IMG/VR virus record: IMGVR_UViG_3300009285_007455
Coordinates: 1 to 39,736 of that record
Source of the DNA: a virus
Direction: 5' to 3' (one strand)
Length of the DNA: 39,736 bases
Shown here: positions 1-6,947 of the stretch, in pieces
Numbering within the stretch: position 1 is the first letter of the stretch
Layout of the letters: each line of letters starts with the position of its first letter
Translations under genes and position numbers: made by a program
Notes under the pieces: model-generated
The model's input: the letters and a program-made list of their open reading frames with translations, nothing else
Told to the model about the DNA's origin: nothing
Database searches by the model: none

Positions 1-76
1 GGGGAGGATGGTCGCACGACGCGGAAATGTATTGTGCCAGGGCCATTTCCCGACTCAAATTGAGGTTCGGGCTGTG
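1..76 (+). CDS. 3' end of a gene cut by the window edge
   Basis: Reading from base 3, the frame is open to a TGA at 74-76 and its last residues are RLKLRFGL. The two pentapeptide-repeat proteins of this window end in IKSRFGL and IKLRFGL, so this looks like the C-terminus of a further family member or of a protein sharing that tail. The TGA overlaps the GTG start of the next gene (GTGA), as at the 3' ends of both complete copies. Bases 55-78 match bases 39604-39627 exactly over 24 nt. The body of the gene lies outside the window, so no function can be given. Frame 1 is also open here, to 63, so the call is tentative. Confidence 0.4.
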
Positions 77-634
77 AACAAGGAGGCAAAATTGAAAAAG
101 AAATTATCTATCAAGACCTGGAGTGGAACTCCGCTTTTTGAATATGAAGCGGAAGACAACACTTTAAAGCGAACCCTAGAAGCCGCCGTTAAATCCAGGG
201 CCGACCTCTCCAGGGCCGACCTGTCCGGGGCCAACCTGTTCAGGGCCGACCTCTCCAGGGCCAACCTGTCCGGGGCCAACCTCTCCAGGGCCAACCTCTC
301 CAGGGCCACCCTGTTCGGGGCCGACCTCTCCAGGGCCAACCTGTTCGGGGCCAACCTCTCCAGGGCCGACCTGTCCGGGGCCAACCTGTTCGGGGCCGAC
401 CTGTCCGGGGCCAAAGGCTTAAAAGACATTCTCCAAATCGGCCAAATAGGTTCAAGGAAATCATATCTCCTGGCCTTGAAACTCGACGACGGAAAAATTG
501 AGATAAAGACAGGATGTTTTTCAGGAACCATCGAGGAATTTGAAAAACAGGTAAAGGAAAACCACAAAGACAATAAGCATGGGGAGGCATACAAGATGGC
601 GGTGTCGTTAATCAAATCGAGGTTCGGGCTGTGA
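74..634 (+). CDS. Pentapeptide-repeat protein, left copy
   Basis: A 186-residue protein in three parts: an N-terminal stretch of about 40 residues, 14 tandem pentapeptides of the A(D/N)L(S/F)(R/G) type at residues 42-111, and a C-terminal domain of about 75 residues. Such repeats form a right-handed quadrilateral beta-helix; some family members mimic DNA and bind gyrase, but nothing here fixes the role. The GTG at 74 is preferred over an upstream ATG at 8 because similarity to the right-end copy begins exactly there and the GTG overlaps the preceding TGA. The two copies are nearly identical outside the array and differ in repeat number (14 against 17). No membrane segment or signal is visible. 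Confidence 0.85.
   Translation: MNKEAKLKKKLSIKTWSGTPLFEYEAEDNTLKRTLEAAVKSRADLSRADLSGANLFRADLSRANLSGANLSRANLSRATLFGADLSRANLFGANLSRADLSGANLFGADLSGAKGLKDILQIGQIGSRKSYLLALKLDDGKIEIKTGCFSGTIEEFEKQVKENHKDNKHGEAYKMAVSLIKSRFGL
197..412 (+). repeat. 15-bp tandem repeat array (pentapeptide coding), left
   Basis: Fourteen 15-bp units lie in tandem (197-406), followed by a partial unit. Only a few positions vary, and they are linked: Leu codon CTC is followed by TCC AGG (Ser-Arg), whereas CTG is followed by TCC GGG or TTC GGG (Ser-Gly or Phe-Gly). One TTC AGG junction and one ACC codon break the rule. The pattern suggests that copy number changes by recombination or slippage of whole units. Confidence 0.9.
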
Positions 635-849
635 AGGGGTTGAGTTTAAGACAAGTGCAGACGCTTAAAAAAATGAGTAGTAGGTGGGTGACGGCGTATG
701 AGTTAGGTGTAAGTCTTTTAACGCTTGAGTCATTATATAGGCGGGGACTTGTCGAAAAACGGGGTATGCCTGGAATGTATTTTTATCCACGCACTTGTAT
801 TTATTTCAGACTAACCACCCAGGACGTAAAGGGGGAAGATGATGAGTGA
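631..849 (+). CDS. Small winged-helix-like protein
   Basis: A 72-residue protein starting at a GTG that overlaps the stop of the pentapeptide gene (GTGA), so translation is probably coupled. Residues 5-40 ([12 protein letters not shown], then [22 protein letters not shown]) look like a helix-turn-helix, and the following [15 protein letters not shown] could be the beta-wing. It resembles small MarR/winged-helix folds that occur as phage regulators, but the recognition helix is not distinctive. The end is acidic (KGEDDE). The target is unknown, and the fold call comes from sequence pattern only. Confidence 0.6.
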   Translation: MKGLSLRQVQTLKKMSSRWVTAYELGVSLLTLESLYRRGLVEKRGMPGMYFYPRTCIYFRLTTQDVKGEDDE

Positions 850-1102
850 ACTTAATTTGGAATCCATGAAGGTCTTAATAGGCCGTATGGACAGATACAT
901 CAGCATGAAGATTGGAGCGCCAAGCGGATTCATGGGGCTATTCAATCAACTTGAGCATGAAATCGAGAGACTTAAGGTGGAAATACTGGCATTGAAGGAT
1001 ATGGAGTCCTTCTACAAGGCAGAACTGGAACACCGAAAAGACCAGTTGGATGAACTTAAAATTAAAATTGTCAGATTGGAGTTGGAGAAGGAGGGGGCAT
1101 GA
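839..1102 (+). CDS. Small coiled-coil protein
   Basis: An 87-residue protein beginning at ATG 839 (or the next codon, 842), inside the end of the previous gene. From about residue 35 to the end it is a nearly continuous charged heptad pattern (LEHEIERLKVEILALKD, then LEHRKDQLDELKIKIVRLE), so a long coiled coil is likely. The N-terminal part contains MDRYISMKIGAPSGFMGLFNQ. I do not recognise a family. It sits in a chain of small overlapping accessory genes and shares their lower GC content. Confidence 0.7.
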   Translation: MMSELNLESMKVLIGRMDRYISMKIGAPSGFMGLFNQLEHEIERLKVEILALKDMESFYKAELEHRKDQLDELKIKIVRLELEKEGA

Positions 1103-1266
1103 ACTATTTTAGAGTGTATGACAGTAAAGCGGAGAATTTTCCATATATTGATTGGGACAGCGCGGCTGTGTTAAAAGCACTGCGGAAATCTCAAAAGATG
1201 CGCTTGGGATTAGCGAATTTGCTGATTGATGCCGTGAAGTCGTTGTTAGATAATAAGTTGCCATGA
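1099..1266 (+). CDS. Small hypothetical protein (55 aa)
   Basis: ATG at 1099 overlaps the TGA of the preceding gene (ATGA), and its own TGA at 1264-1266 overlaps the ATG of the next gene at 1263. The upstream GAGAAGGAGGGGG is a strong ribosome-binding site. The 55-residue product starts MNYFRVYDSKAENFPYIDW and has an amphipathic C-terminal half (LRKSQKMRLGLANLLIDAV). No family is recognised. Support for it being real comes from the overlap at both ends and the strong ribosome-binding site. Confidence 0.65.
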   Translation: MNYFRVYDSKAENFPYIDWDSAAVLKALRKSQKMRLGLANLLIDAVKSLLDNKLP

Positions 1267-1463
1267 AAAAGAAAAATACTAAAATGCGGGCTCGGTTTGT
1301 TGGAATAGGTGATGGCGGTGAAGAAAACTATCGCTTGCGCCTGGAAATCGAACGCTTAAAGACGGCGTTGAAAAATTATGGGTGGCACTGGTGCTCTTGC
1401 GACTGGGAGATAACAAAATGTTCTTGCGGATTACGGGAACAGTTGGAAAGGAGACTGAAATGA
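1263..1463 (+). CDS. Small Cys-containing hypothetical protein (66 aa)
   Basis: ATG at 1263 overlaps the preceding stop. The 66-residue product has a basic N-terminus (MKKKNTKMRARF), a helical segment (YRLRLEIERLKTALKNYG) and a Trp/Cys cluster WHWCSCDWEITKCSCG, a CxC...CxC arrangement that could hold a metal. It ends in another charged helix. The next gene starts at the ATGA overlap at 1460. No family is recognised. Confidence 0.6.
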   Translation: MKKKNTKMRARFVGIGDGGEENYRLRLEIERLKTALKNYGWHWCSCDWEITKCSCGLREQLERRLK

Positions 1464-1825
1464 AAGAACTGACCATAGAAGCGTTAAGAGAAATCCTGGA
1501 AATCGTGAAGGACAGCAAGGCGTTCGTGATTGACCAGGCTCCCGGCTATGCCCAGGAGTTGGTGCGGTATGAGCTTGTCTCTAATGCCGCGTATGGAGTG
1601 ATAGCTATCGCGTGGATGGTGGGCTGCGTGACAATAATGCTATGGTCTTATATCCATTGGGCAAAACTTGATGGCGACACCAAATTCTTGTTCATATTAG
1701 CCCCCATAATGGCCTCGGCGTTCGCTATCATTCCGTTTCTGGCATCTATTCTTCCCGACTTCCTCAAAGCATGGACGGCGCCGAAGGTGCTGATAGTCGA
1801 GAAGCTCATGGCGATGGTGAAGTAA
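1460..1825 (+). CDS. Two-helix inner-membrane protein
   Basis: A 121-residue protein. ATG 1460 was chosen because a GGAAAGGAG ribosome-binding site lies 7 nt upstream and the ATG overlaps the previous TGA; the longer in-frame start at 1382 lies inside the previous gene. A soluble helical N-terminus (about residues 1-40) is followed by two hydrophobic segments at about residues 43-63 (YGVIAIAWMVGCVTIMLW) and 75-98 (FLFILAPIMASAFAIIPFLA), then a short C-terminal tail. It could be a holin or superinfection-exclusion protein, but its early-region location does not favour lysis. Function unknown. Confidence 0.65.
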   Translation: MKELTIEALREILEIVKDSKAFVIDQAPGYAQELVRYELVSNAAYGVIAIAWMVGCVTIMLWSYIHWAKLDGDTKFLFILAPIMASAFAIIPFLASILPDFLKAWTAPKVLIVEKLMAMVK

Positions 1826-1826
1826 T

Positions 1827-2726
1827 ATGGACCCTGAAGAGAGACGTTGTTATATTGGAGCATCAGACGCGGCAGCGGTCCTCGGGTTATCCCGCTGGAC
1901 TACTCCGCTAGCAGTTTGGGCCGAGAAAACCGGGAAAGTTGAGCCGGAGGATGTTTCTGAAAAGCTCGCTATCTGGCTCGGGAATGAACTCGAAGAGACC
2001 GTTGCTAAGCTGTTTGAGCTCAAAACGGGAAAGAAGGTCCATAAGGTAATAGAGCCACATATCCACCCTGTCCACCCATTCTTGGTCTGCCATATTGACA
2101 GGAAGGTGGAGGGGGAGAGCGCCGTCCTCCAGTGCAAGACGGCATCGCCGAGGAAATCTAAAGAGTGGGAAGGCGAGGAGATACCGATCGAGTATATTAT
2201 TCAGGAACAGCACGAGATGATGGTAACAGGCTACCAGCACGCCTACATCGCCGTCCTGATAGGTAACGAGCAGTTCGTGTGGAAGGAAATCAAGAGGGAT
2301 GAGGGGATTATCAGGGATATTATGGCTCGGGAGGTTTATTTTTGGAACACGTTCGTGGCCGCACGCGTTATGCCGGAGATTATATTAAAAGGGGATAATG
2401 AGACGCTCAGGCGCCTTTACCCAAGCGCGGTTCCCCTAAAATCAATCCAGCTAAACGAGGCTGGGTGCGTTATCGCCGAGGGTATAAAGAACCTGAAGGA
2501 TGACGTCGAAAAGCTTGACGAAATCATCAAGCAGCAGGAGGCCGAGTTAAAGAAAATCCTCGGTGACGCTGAGTTCGCGGAGTCTAAGACGTTCAAGGTG
2601 ACGTGGAAGAACCAGGCGCAGAGGAGAGTTGATACTGACAAGCTTCAGATCAACTTTCCCGACGTGTACGAGAAGGTCCTGAAGCCGATCAATTTCCGAA
2701 AGCTGCTAATCAGTCGTAAGAAGTAA
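1827..2726 (+). CDS. YqaJ-type viral recombinase (5'-3' exonuclease)
   Basis: A 299-residue nuclease of the lambda-exonuclease/YqaJ superfamily, expected to resect dsDNA ends so that the RecT protein encoded next can anneal the exposed strand. Visible features are the N-terminal IGASDAAAVLGLSRWTTP, the LGNELEETVAKLFE helix (residues 51-64), Asp91 in CHIDRK, Lys104 in LQCKT, and the YIIQEQHEMMVTG motif (123-135). The usual E-x-K pair reads Gln102-Cys-Lys104, so the acidic residue is replaced by Gln. A coiled coil spans about residues 218-245. ATG 1827 lies just after the previous stop. Pairing with recT matches known two-component phage recombination systems. Confidence 0.9.
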   Translation: MDPEERRCYIGASDAAAVLGLSRWTTPLAVWAEKTGKVEPEDVSEKLAIWLGNELEETVAKLFELKTGKKVHKVIEPHIHPVHPFLVCHIDRKVEGESAVLQCKTASPRKSKEWEGEEIPIEYIIQEQHEMMVTGYQHAYIAVLIGNEQFVWKEIKRDEGIIRDIMAREVYFWNTFVAARVMPEIILKGDNETLRRLYPSAVPLKSIQLNEAGCVIAEGIKNLKDDVEKLDEIIKQQEAELKKILGDAEFAESKTFKVTWKNQAQRRVDTDKLQINFPDVYEKVLKPINFRKLLISRKK

Positions 2727-2741
2727 AAGGAGGCAACAAAA

Positions 2742-3677
2742 ATGGTACAACCAACGGATGCGGCCGCGGCGCTTAAGTTCGTCCCGGCCGTGAAGGTAGC
2801 CCCGAACACGATCAAGTCGGTCATCAACATGCCGGCAATCAGGGTGAAGTTCACCGAGATGCTCGGGGAGAAGAAGGCGGCGGGTTTTCTATCGAGCGTG
2901 ATCTCGACATACGAGGGGAGCAAGGCGCTCAGGGAGTGCAACCCGATGAACATCGTCGCCCAAGCGGCGGTAGCGGCGTCCCTGGACCTCCCGATCGTCA
3001 ACGGGCTCGGGTTCGCGGCCCTCGTCCCCTACGGGGGGGTCTGTCAGTTCCAGATCATGGCCAAGGGGTTTATCCAGCTCGCGATTAGGACCGGCGAGTA
3101 TGCGGACATGAACTCCAGCGAGGTCTACGAGGACGAGCTCGAGCTCTACAACCCTATCACGGGGCAGATCAGGTTCACTCTACAGGGTAAGTGGAAACAG
3201 CGGGACGCCGGGGAGGCAGGGAAGATCGTCGGCTACGTCGCCTTCTTCCAGCTCCTCAACGGATTCCACAAATACCTCTACATGACCAACTCCCAGCTGA
3301 TGGCCCACGCGAAGAAGTATAGCAAGTCTTTCCAGAAGGGAAAGGGTAAGTGGGCGGACGACCCGCACGTCATGAAGCTCAAGACCGTGACGAAGCTTCT
3401 CCTTTCTAAATGGGGAATACTCTCCGTCGAACTGATGCGCGCGATCAGGGTTGACCAGGGGGTCGTGACCGAACTCCCTGGCGAGGAGGACAAGGTAGAG
3501 TACCCCGACCTCCCCGACGCCAACGAGCAGCCCGAGGCGCCGCCGAAGGCGGAGGACGCGAATAAGGAAGGCGGGTCAAAGACGCAGGAGCAAGGCGACA
3601 CAATCGGGAAGCCATTGATCGTCGCCGGGAAGGAAGATAGCCCGAGGGGCATAACGGGTAGCACGATCAAGTTCTAA
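2742..3677 (+). CDS. recT: RecT-family single-strand annealing protein
   Basis: A 311-residue protein, a normal length for RecT/Bet-type annealing proteins. The core (about residues 50-235) contains NPMNIVAQAAVAASLDLPI, LGFAALVPYG and FQIMAKGFIQLAIRTGEY, which is the standard RecT pattern. The C-terminal 75 residues are acidic and low in complexity (EEDKVEYPDLPDANEQPEAPP) and probably disordered. An AAAGGAGG ribosome-binding site precedes ATG 2742. Together with the upstream exonuclease it would promote annealing recombination during replication or repair of broken genome ends. Its codon use is GC-rich compared with the upstream accessory genes. Confidence 0.93.
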   Translation: MVQPTDAAAALKFVPAVKVAPNTIKSVINMPAIRVKFTEMLGEKKAAGFLSSVISTYEGSKALRECNPMNIVAQAAVAASLDLPIVNGLGFAALVPYGGVCQFQIMAKGFIQLAIRTGEYADMNSSEVYEDELELYNPITGQIRFTLQGKWKQRDAGEAGKIVGYVAFFQLLNGFHKYLYMTNSQLMAHAKKYSKSFQKGKGKWADDPHVMKLKTVTKLLLSKWGILSVELMRAIRVDQGVVTELPGEEDKVEYPDLPDANEQPEAPPKAEDANKEGGSKTQEQGDTIGKPLIVAGKEDSPRGITGSTIKF

Positions 3678-3723
3678 GGGTGAGGCAAGAGGCGAGTAAA
3701 TTCAAAAAACAAAAGGAGAAAAA

Positions 3724-3771
3724 ATGAACCAAAAGATCAGGAAATCCGAACAGGCCAACACCGGAGATTAA
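3724..3771 (+). CDS. Possible 15-aa leader peptide
   Basis: A minimal ORF (MNQKIRKSEQANTGD) with a strong ribosome-binding site (AAGGAG at 3713-3718, 5 nt from the ATG) ends 2 nt before the ATG of the next gene. The strong site leading to a very short frame suggests that it delivers ribosomes to the following gene by coupling. There is no protein-level evidence. Confidence 0.35.
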   Translation: MNQKIRKSEQANTGD

Positions 3772-3773
3772 TC

Positions 3774-3983
3774 ATGAAGATGAAGCGCTACAGGATCGAG
3801 TCATCGTTCATTCTCATCCTCCCTGACCCCGGGGGCGCGAACGTAGTTATGGAGGAGCTCCGCAGGAAGTTTAGGTCCTTCCTCGGCCCAGACATGAACG
3901 CGAACCTGACTTGTAAGATACTCAAGAGAGAGAAATCTCTGAGCAGTAACACCAGGGAATCTAAAGGGGGGAGGGATAAATGA
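3774..3983 (+). CDS. Small hypothetical protein (69 aa)
   Basis: A 69-residue protein, MKMKRYRIESSFILILPD onward, with a mixed alpha/beta pattern and a basic Ser/Lys-rich C-terminus. The segment from IESSFILIL through VVMEELRRKFRSFLG suggests one strand and one helix. Its stop overlaps the ATG of the ATPase gene (ATGA at 3980). The ribosome-binding site may be supplied through the 15-codon ORF just upstream. No family is recognised; its position suggests co-expression with recT and the ATPase. Confidence 0.6.
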   Translation: MKMKRYRIESSFILILPDPGGANVVMEELRRKFRSFLGPDMNANLTCKILKREKSLSSNTRESKGGRDK

Positions 3984-5215
3984 AAATCGTCGAATTGAAG
4001 GCAGAGAACATCAAGAAGCTCGTGGCGGTAGAGATTAGGCCGGACGGGAACGTCGTCCAGATCACGGGGCGCAACGGGCAGGGCAAGACCAGCGTCCTGG
4101 ACTCTATCTGGTGGGCGCTCGGAGGAGGCGCCGCGGTCCAAGCCGAACCTATAAGGGAGGGGGAGAGGTTCGCGAAGATCACGCTGGACCTCGGAGACAT
4201 AATGGTGACCAGGACGTTCAAGAAAGACAAGGAGGGGGGGACCTCCTCGAGCCTGTTCGTGGAGGGGAGGGACGGGACAAAGTTCTCGTCTCCGCAAGCC
4301 GTCCTCGACGGCGTCCTCGGGAAGCTGACGTTCGACCCGCTCGAGTTCGCGAGGATGAAGCCTCGGGACCAATTCGACGTCGCCAAGACGTTCGTCTCCG
4401 GTTTCGACTTCGAGGCTTGCGAAGCAGAGAAGCAGGCCTGCTTCCAGAAGCGCGCTATCCTCTCCAGGCAGTCGAAGGAGAAGAAGGCGGCCGCATCCCA
4501 GGTAGTCGTCCCCGCAGGCCCTAAGGCGTTCACGGACGAGACGCCGATCCTCAACGAGATCTCGTTCGCGGACACGCATAACATGCAGATGTCGTCCAGG
4601 AAGTCTAACAGGGAGACCGCCTACCAGACCATCGCGAGGAACCGCGAAGAAGCCAAGAAGCTGCTGAATGAGGCGAATGAGCTGGAGGCGCAGATCTCAG
4701 AATCCGGCCCGCTCCCTGAACTCAAAGACGTGACGGAGATCATGAGGCGCCTAGCAGTGGCGAGGGACGGCAACGCGGCATGGAGGGCCGAGGCGTCGAG
4801 GACGACTCTCGAAGACGAGGCGGAGAACCTTGAGGGAGAAGCGCGTGCCATGACAGACAGGATGGCGGCGCTCGAGGAGGGCAAGAGGGCGGCGATAGCG
4901 GCCGCGACCCTCCCTATAGACGGCCTGTCGTTCGGGGACGGGTCCGTGACGCTCAGGGGCGTCCCGTTCGACCAGGCATCTGACGCCGAGAGGCTCAGGG
5001 CATCCGTGGCGATCGCGATGGCGCTGAACCCGAAACTCAGGGTTGTAAGAATACGAGACGGCTCGCTCCTTGATTCAACGAGCATGGGGCTCGTGGCCGA
5101 GATGGCCGAACAGAGGGACTGCCAGGTCTGGATTGAGAAGGTGGACGAGACAAGCTCCATCGGGTTCGTCGTGGAGGACGGGAGGCTCGCCGAGAAGAAG
5201 CCGGCGGCCGTTTGA
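3980..5215 (+). CDS. RecF/SMC-like ATP-binding protein
   Basis: A 411-residue ATPase with the N-terminal half-domain of the RecF/SbcC/SMC type. It starts KIVELKAENIKKLVAVEI and has a clear Walker A at residues 30-37 (GRNGQGKT) followed by SVLDSIWWALGGG. The middle (about 165-310) is helical, with coiled-coil segments around residues 215-235 and 270-300. The C-terminal lobe has ASDAERLRASVAIAMALNP (signature-like helix) and LRVVRIRDGSLLD, where a Walker B would be expected; the usual acidic pair is not clear. Phages often carry this family next to recT, and a role in end processing or recombination is likely. The stop overlaps the TTG of the next gene. Confidence 0.85.
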   Translation: MKIVELKAENIKKLVAVEIRPDGNVVQITGRNGQGKTSVLDSIWWALGGGAAVQAEPIREGERFAKITLDLGDIMVTRTFKKDKEGGTSSSLFVEGRDGTKFSSPQAVLDGVLGKLTFDPLEFARMKPRDQFDVAKTFVSGFDFEACEAEKQACFQKRAILSRQSKEKKAAASQVVVPAGPKAFTDETPILNEISFADTHNMQMSSRKSNRETAYQTIARNREEAKKLLNEANELEAQISESGPLPELKDVTEIMRRLAVARDGNAAWRAEASRTTLEDEAENLEGEARAMTDRMAALEEGKRAAIAAATLPIDGLSFGDGSVTLRGVPFDQASDAERLRASVAIAMALNPKLRVVRIRDGSLLDSTSMGLVAEMAEQRDCQVWIEKVDETSSIGFVVEDGRLAEKKPAAV

Positions 5216-5529
5216 GCGTCAGGGGGAAGGTCCAGGACGTCGGCCGGAAGGTCGAGTCCTGCCTGAAGGACTACCCGCAGACGCGCAACGACGACACGCT
5301 CCTGATCTGGAAGGTCTGGGAGGTATTTTACGGCATTGAAGGGTCGGTGACGCTCCGGCAGATGATGGAGCTCCCGTCGTTCGAGACTATCCGGAGGACA
5401 CGCGCCAAGATTCAGAACGACGACGGGAAGTATCTCCCGTCGGACGAGACCGTCAGGAAGCGCCGCGGCCTGGAACAGGAATGGAGGGATGCCATGCAGC
5501 TGGACATGTTCGGCAGCGGAGGTTCCTGA
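5212..5529 (+). CDS. Small hypothetical phage protein
   Basis: A 105-residue protein. No ATG or GTG is available near the 5' end, and the TTG at 5212 overlaps the previous TGA (TTGA), so this start is accepted. The sequence is helical, with LLIWKVWEVFYG and the segment from FETIRRTRAKIQND to YLPSDETVRKRRG, a pattern I associate with small phage DNA-binding-like proteins of unknown function. Its TGA shares one base with the ATG of the amidotransferase (TGATG), so it is co-translated with the modification cassette and could be an accessory to it. Confidence 0.6.
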   Translation: MSVRGKVQDVGRKVESCLKDYPQTRNDDTLLIWKVWEVFYGIEGSVTLRQMMELPSFETIRRTRAKIQNDDGKYLPSDETVRKRRGLEQEWRDAMQLDMFGSGGS

Positions 5530-6947
5530 TGTGCGCCATAGCCGGCGGACACGTCCAGCTCCTGAAGGTCGCGGCCGGCATCGAGGCCATGAGGCATAGG
5601 GGGCCGGACTCCGCCGCGACGGCCGAAGTGAACCAGATACTAAGCGTCGGCCACGCCCGCCTGTCCATCCTCGACCTCGACAGAAGGAGCGACCAACCAT
5701 TCCGCTACCGCGGGTGGTGGCTGATCTTCAACGGTGAGATCTGGAATTACAAGGCCTTAAGGCGCGAGCTCGAGGAGAGGGGCAAGTCGTTCTCCACTTC
5801 CGGCGACACGGAGGTGCTCGCGGCGGCGCTCTACGAGTGGGGTATAGACGGCGCCCTACCGAGGCTCGAGGGCATGTTCGCCTTCGCCTGGGTATCACCT
5901 CTTGGCACGTCGGTGGCCCTGGCCAGGGACAGGTTCGGGGAGGTCCCGCTCCATTATTCCCTGGACCCGTTCGCCTTCGCCTCTGAACGGAAGGGCCTCA
6001 TCGCCATGGGGGTGGGACCAGAGAAGATCTACGACCTCGGGCCGGGCTGTACCCTCCAGGCCCCTCGGGGGGGATGGGAGGTTTCCCGGTGGTATACTCT
6101 AGGGCTAGATGAGGCCGAGGAGACGATAGAGAAGGCCTCCGGTATCGTGTTAGGCTTGCTCAGGGCTGGTGTGGCGGAGAGGATCATCTCGGACGTCCCG
6201 ATATGCACGCTAGTCTCGGGTGGGATCGACTCGTCGATCATCCTCAAGCTCTTAAAGGAGCTCAGTCCCGGCATCGTGGCCTACACGGCCGTCCACAGGC
6301 CGATGTGCGGGGACCTCAAGAACTCCAGAGCCTTGTGCCGCGAGCTTGGGGTCGAATTGAGGGAGGTCCAGGTGCCTCTGCCTCGCCCGGAGGACCTCCA
6401 GGAGGTCGTCAGGATCATTGAGACGTCGAGCAAGGCGCAGGTCGAGATCGGGTGGGCCTGCACGAGGCTCGCCGACGCGATCAGGGCCGACGGGTTCAAG
6501 GTGACATTCTCCGGGGAGGGGTCCGACGAGCTCTGGGCCTCCTACGGGTTCGCCTACTACGGGATCGAGAGGGACGGCTGGCATGATTACAGGGTCCACC
6601 TTGTCGCGGAGCAGCACCGTAAGAACTTCGCGCGCTGCAACAAGGTGTTCATGTCCAGGGGGGTCGAGTGCCGCCTCCCGTTCCTCCACAGGCCGTTAGT
6701 GGAGTACGCGCTGTCACTCCCGCGGGACGCCGTCTCGTCCAGGAGGTCAAGGCCGAAGGAGGTCCTGCAGAGGGCGTGCTCCGGCCTGATCCCCGACTCC
6801 ATCGTCCGGCGGGCCAAGGTGGCCTTCCAGGACGGCATGGGGCTGAAGGACTCCATCGCGAGGTCCATCGAGAACCCAGCGGGGCTCTATAGGATGAAGT
6901 TTGAGGAGATATACGGAAAAAAATCACAGGAGGTGTTGCCGCTATGA
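5529..6947 (+). CDS. AsnB-type glutamine-dependent amidotransferase
   Basis: A 472-residue class II amidotransferase. ATG 5529 is chosen because it places Cys at position 2 (MCAIAGG), the Ntn nucleophile that releases ammonia from glutamine. The glutaminase half has MRHRGPDSA, GHARLSILDL, FNGEIWNY and SGDTEVL. The synthetase half has the pyrophosphate loop LVSGGIDSS, then SGEGSDELWASYG and the segment from ARCNKVFMSRGVECRLPFL, which match asparagine synthetase B. It is about 80 residues shorter than E. coli AsnB. The family activates a carboxylate with ATP and amidates it. Because the gene overlaps a CmoA-like gene and precedes a DNA methyltransferase, I infer that it amidates carboxymethylcytosine; ordinary asparagine synthesis remains an alternative. 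Confidence 0.9.
   Translation: MCAIAGGHVQLLKVAAGIEAMRHRGPDSAATAEVNQILSVGHARLSILDLDRRSDQPFRYRGWWLIFNGEIWNYKALRRELEERGKSFSTSGDTEVLAAALYEWGIDGALPRLEGMFAFAWVSPLGTSVALARDRFGEVPLHYSLDPFAFASERKGLIAMGVGPEKIYDLGPGCTLQAPRGGWEVSRWYTLGLDEAEETIEKASGIVLGLLRAGVAERIISDVPICTLVSGGIDSSIILKLLKELSPGIVAYTAVHRPMCGDLKNSRALCRELGVELREVQVPLPRPEDLQEVVRIIETSSKAQVEIGWACTRLADAIRADGFKVTFSGEGSDELWASYGFAYYGIERDGWHDYRVHLVAEQHRKNFARCNKVFMSRGVECRLPFLHRPLVEYALSLPRDAVSSRRSRPKEVLQRACSGLIPDSIVRRAKVAFQDGMGLKDSIARSIENPAGLYRMKFEEIYGKKSQEVLPL

Noticed and set aside
197-412. 15-bp repeats as a CRISPR-like or iteron array
   Set aside because: There are no spacers, the unit is a multiple of three, and it encodes regular pentapeptides in a longer protein, so it is a coding repeat.
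3788-5700. Long minus-strand ORFs (for example 3788-4579 and 4621-5700)
   Set aside because: They lie opposite convincing genes (ATPase, AsnB), have Arg/Pro/Ser-rich composition typical of antisense frames in GC-rich DNA, and no ribosome-binding site or neighbour logic.
5529-6947. AsnB as simple host-metabolism gene for asparagine supply
   Set aside because: Not excluded, but less likely than a modification role because it is translationally coupled to the CmoA-like gene and no other amino-acid gene is present.
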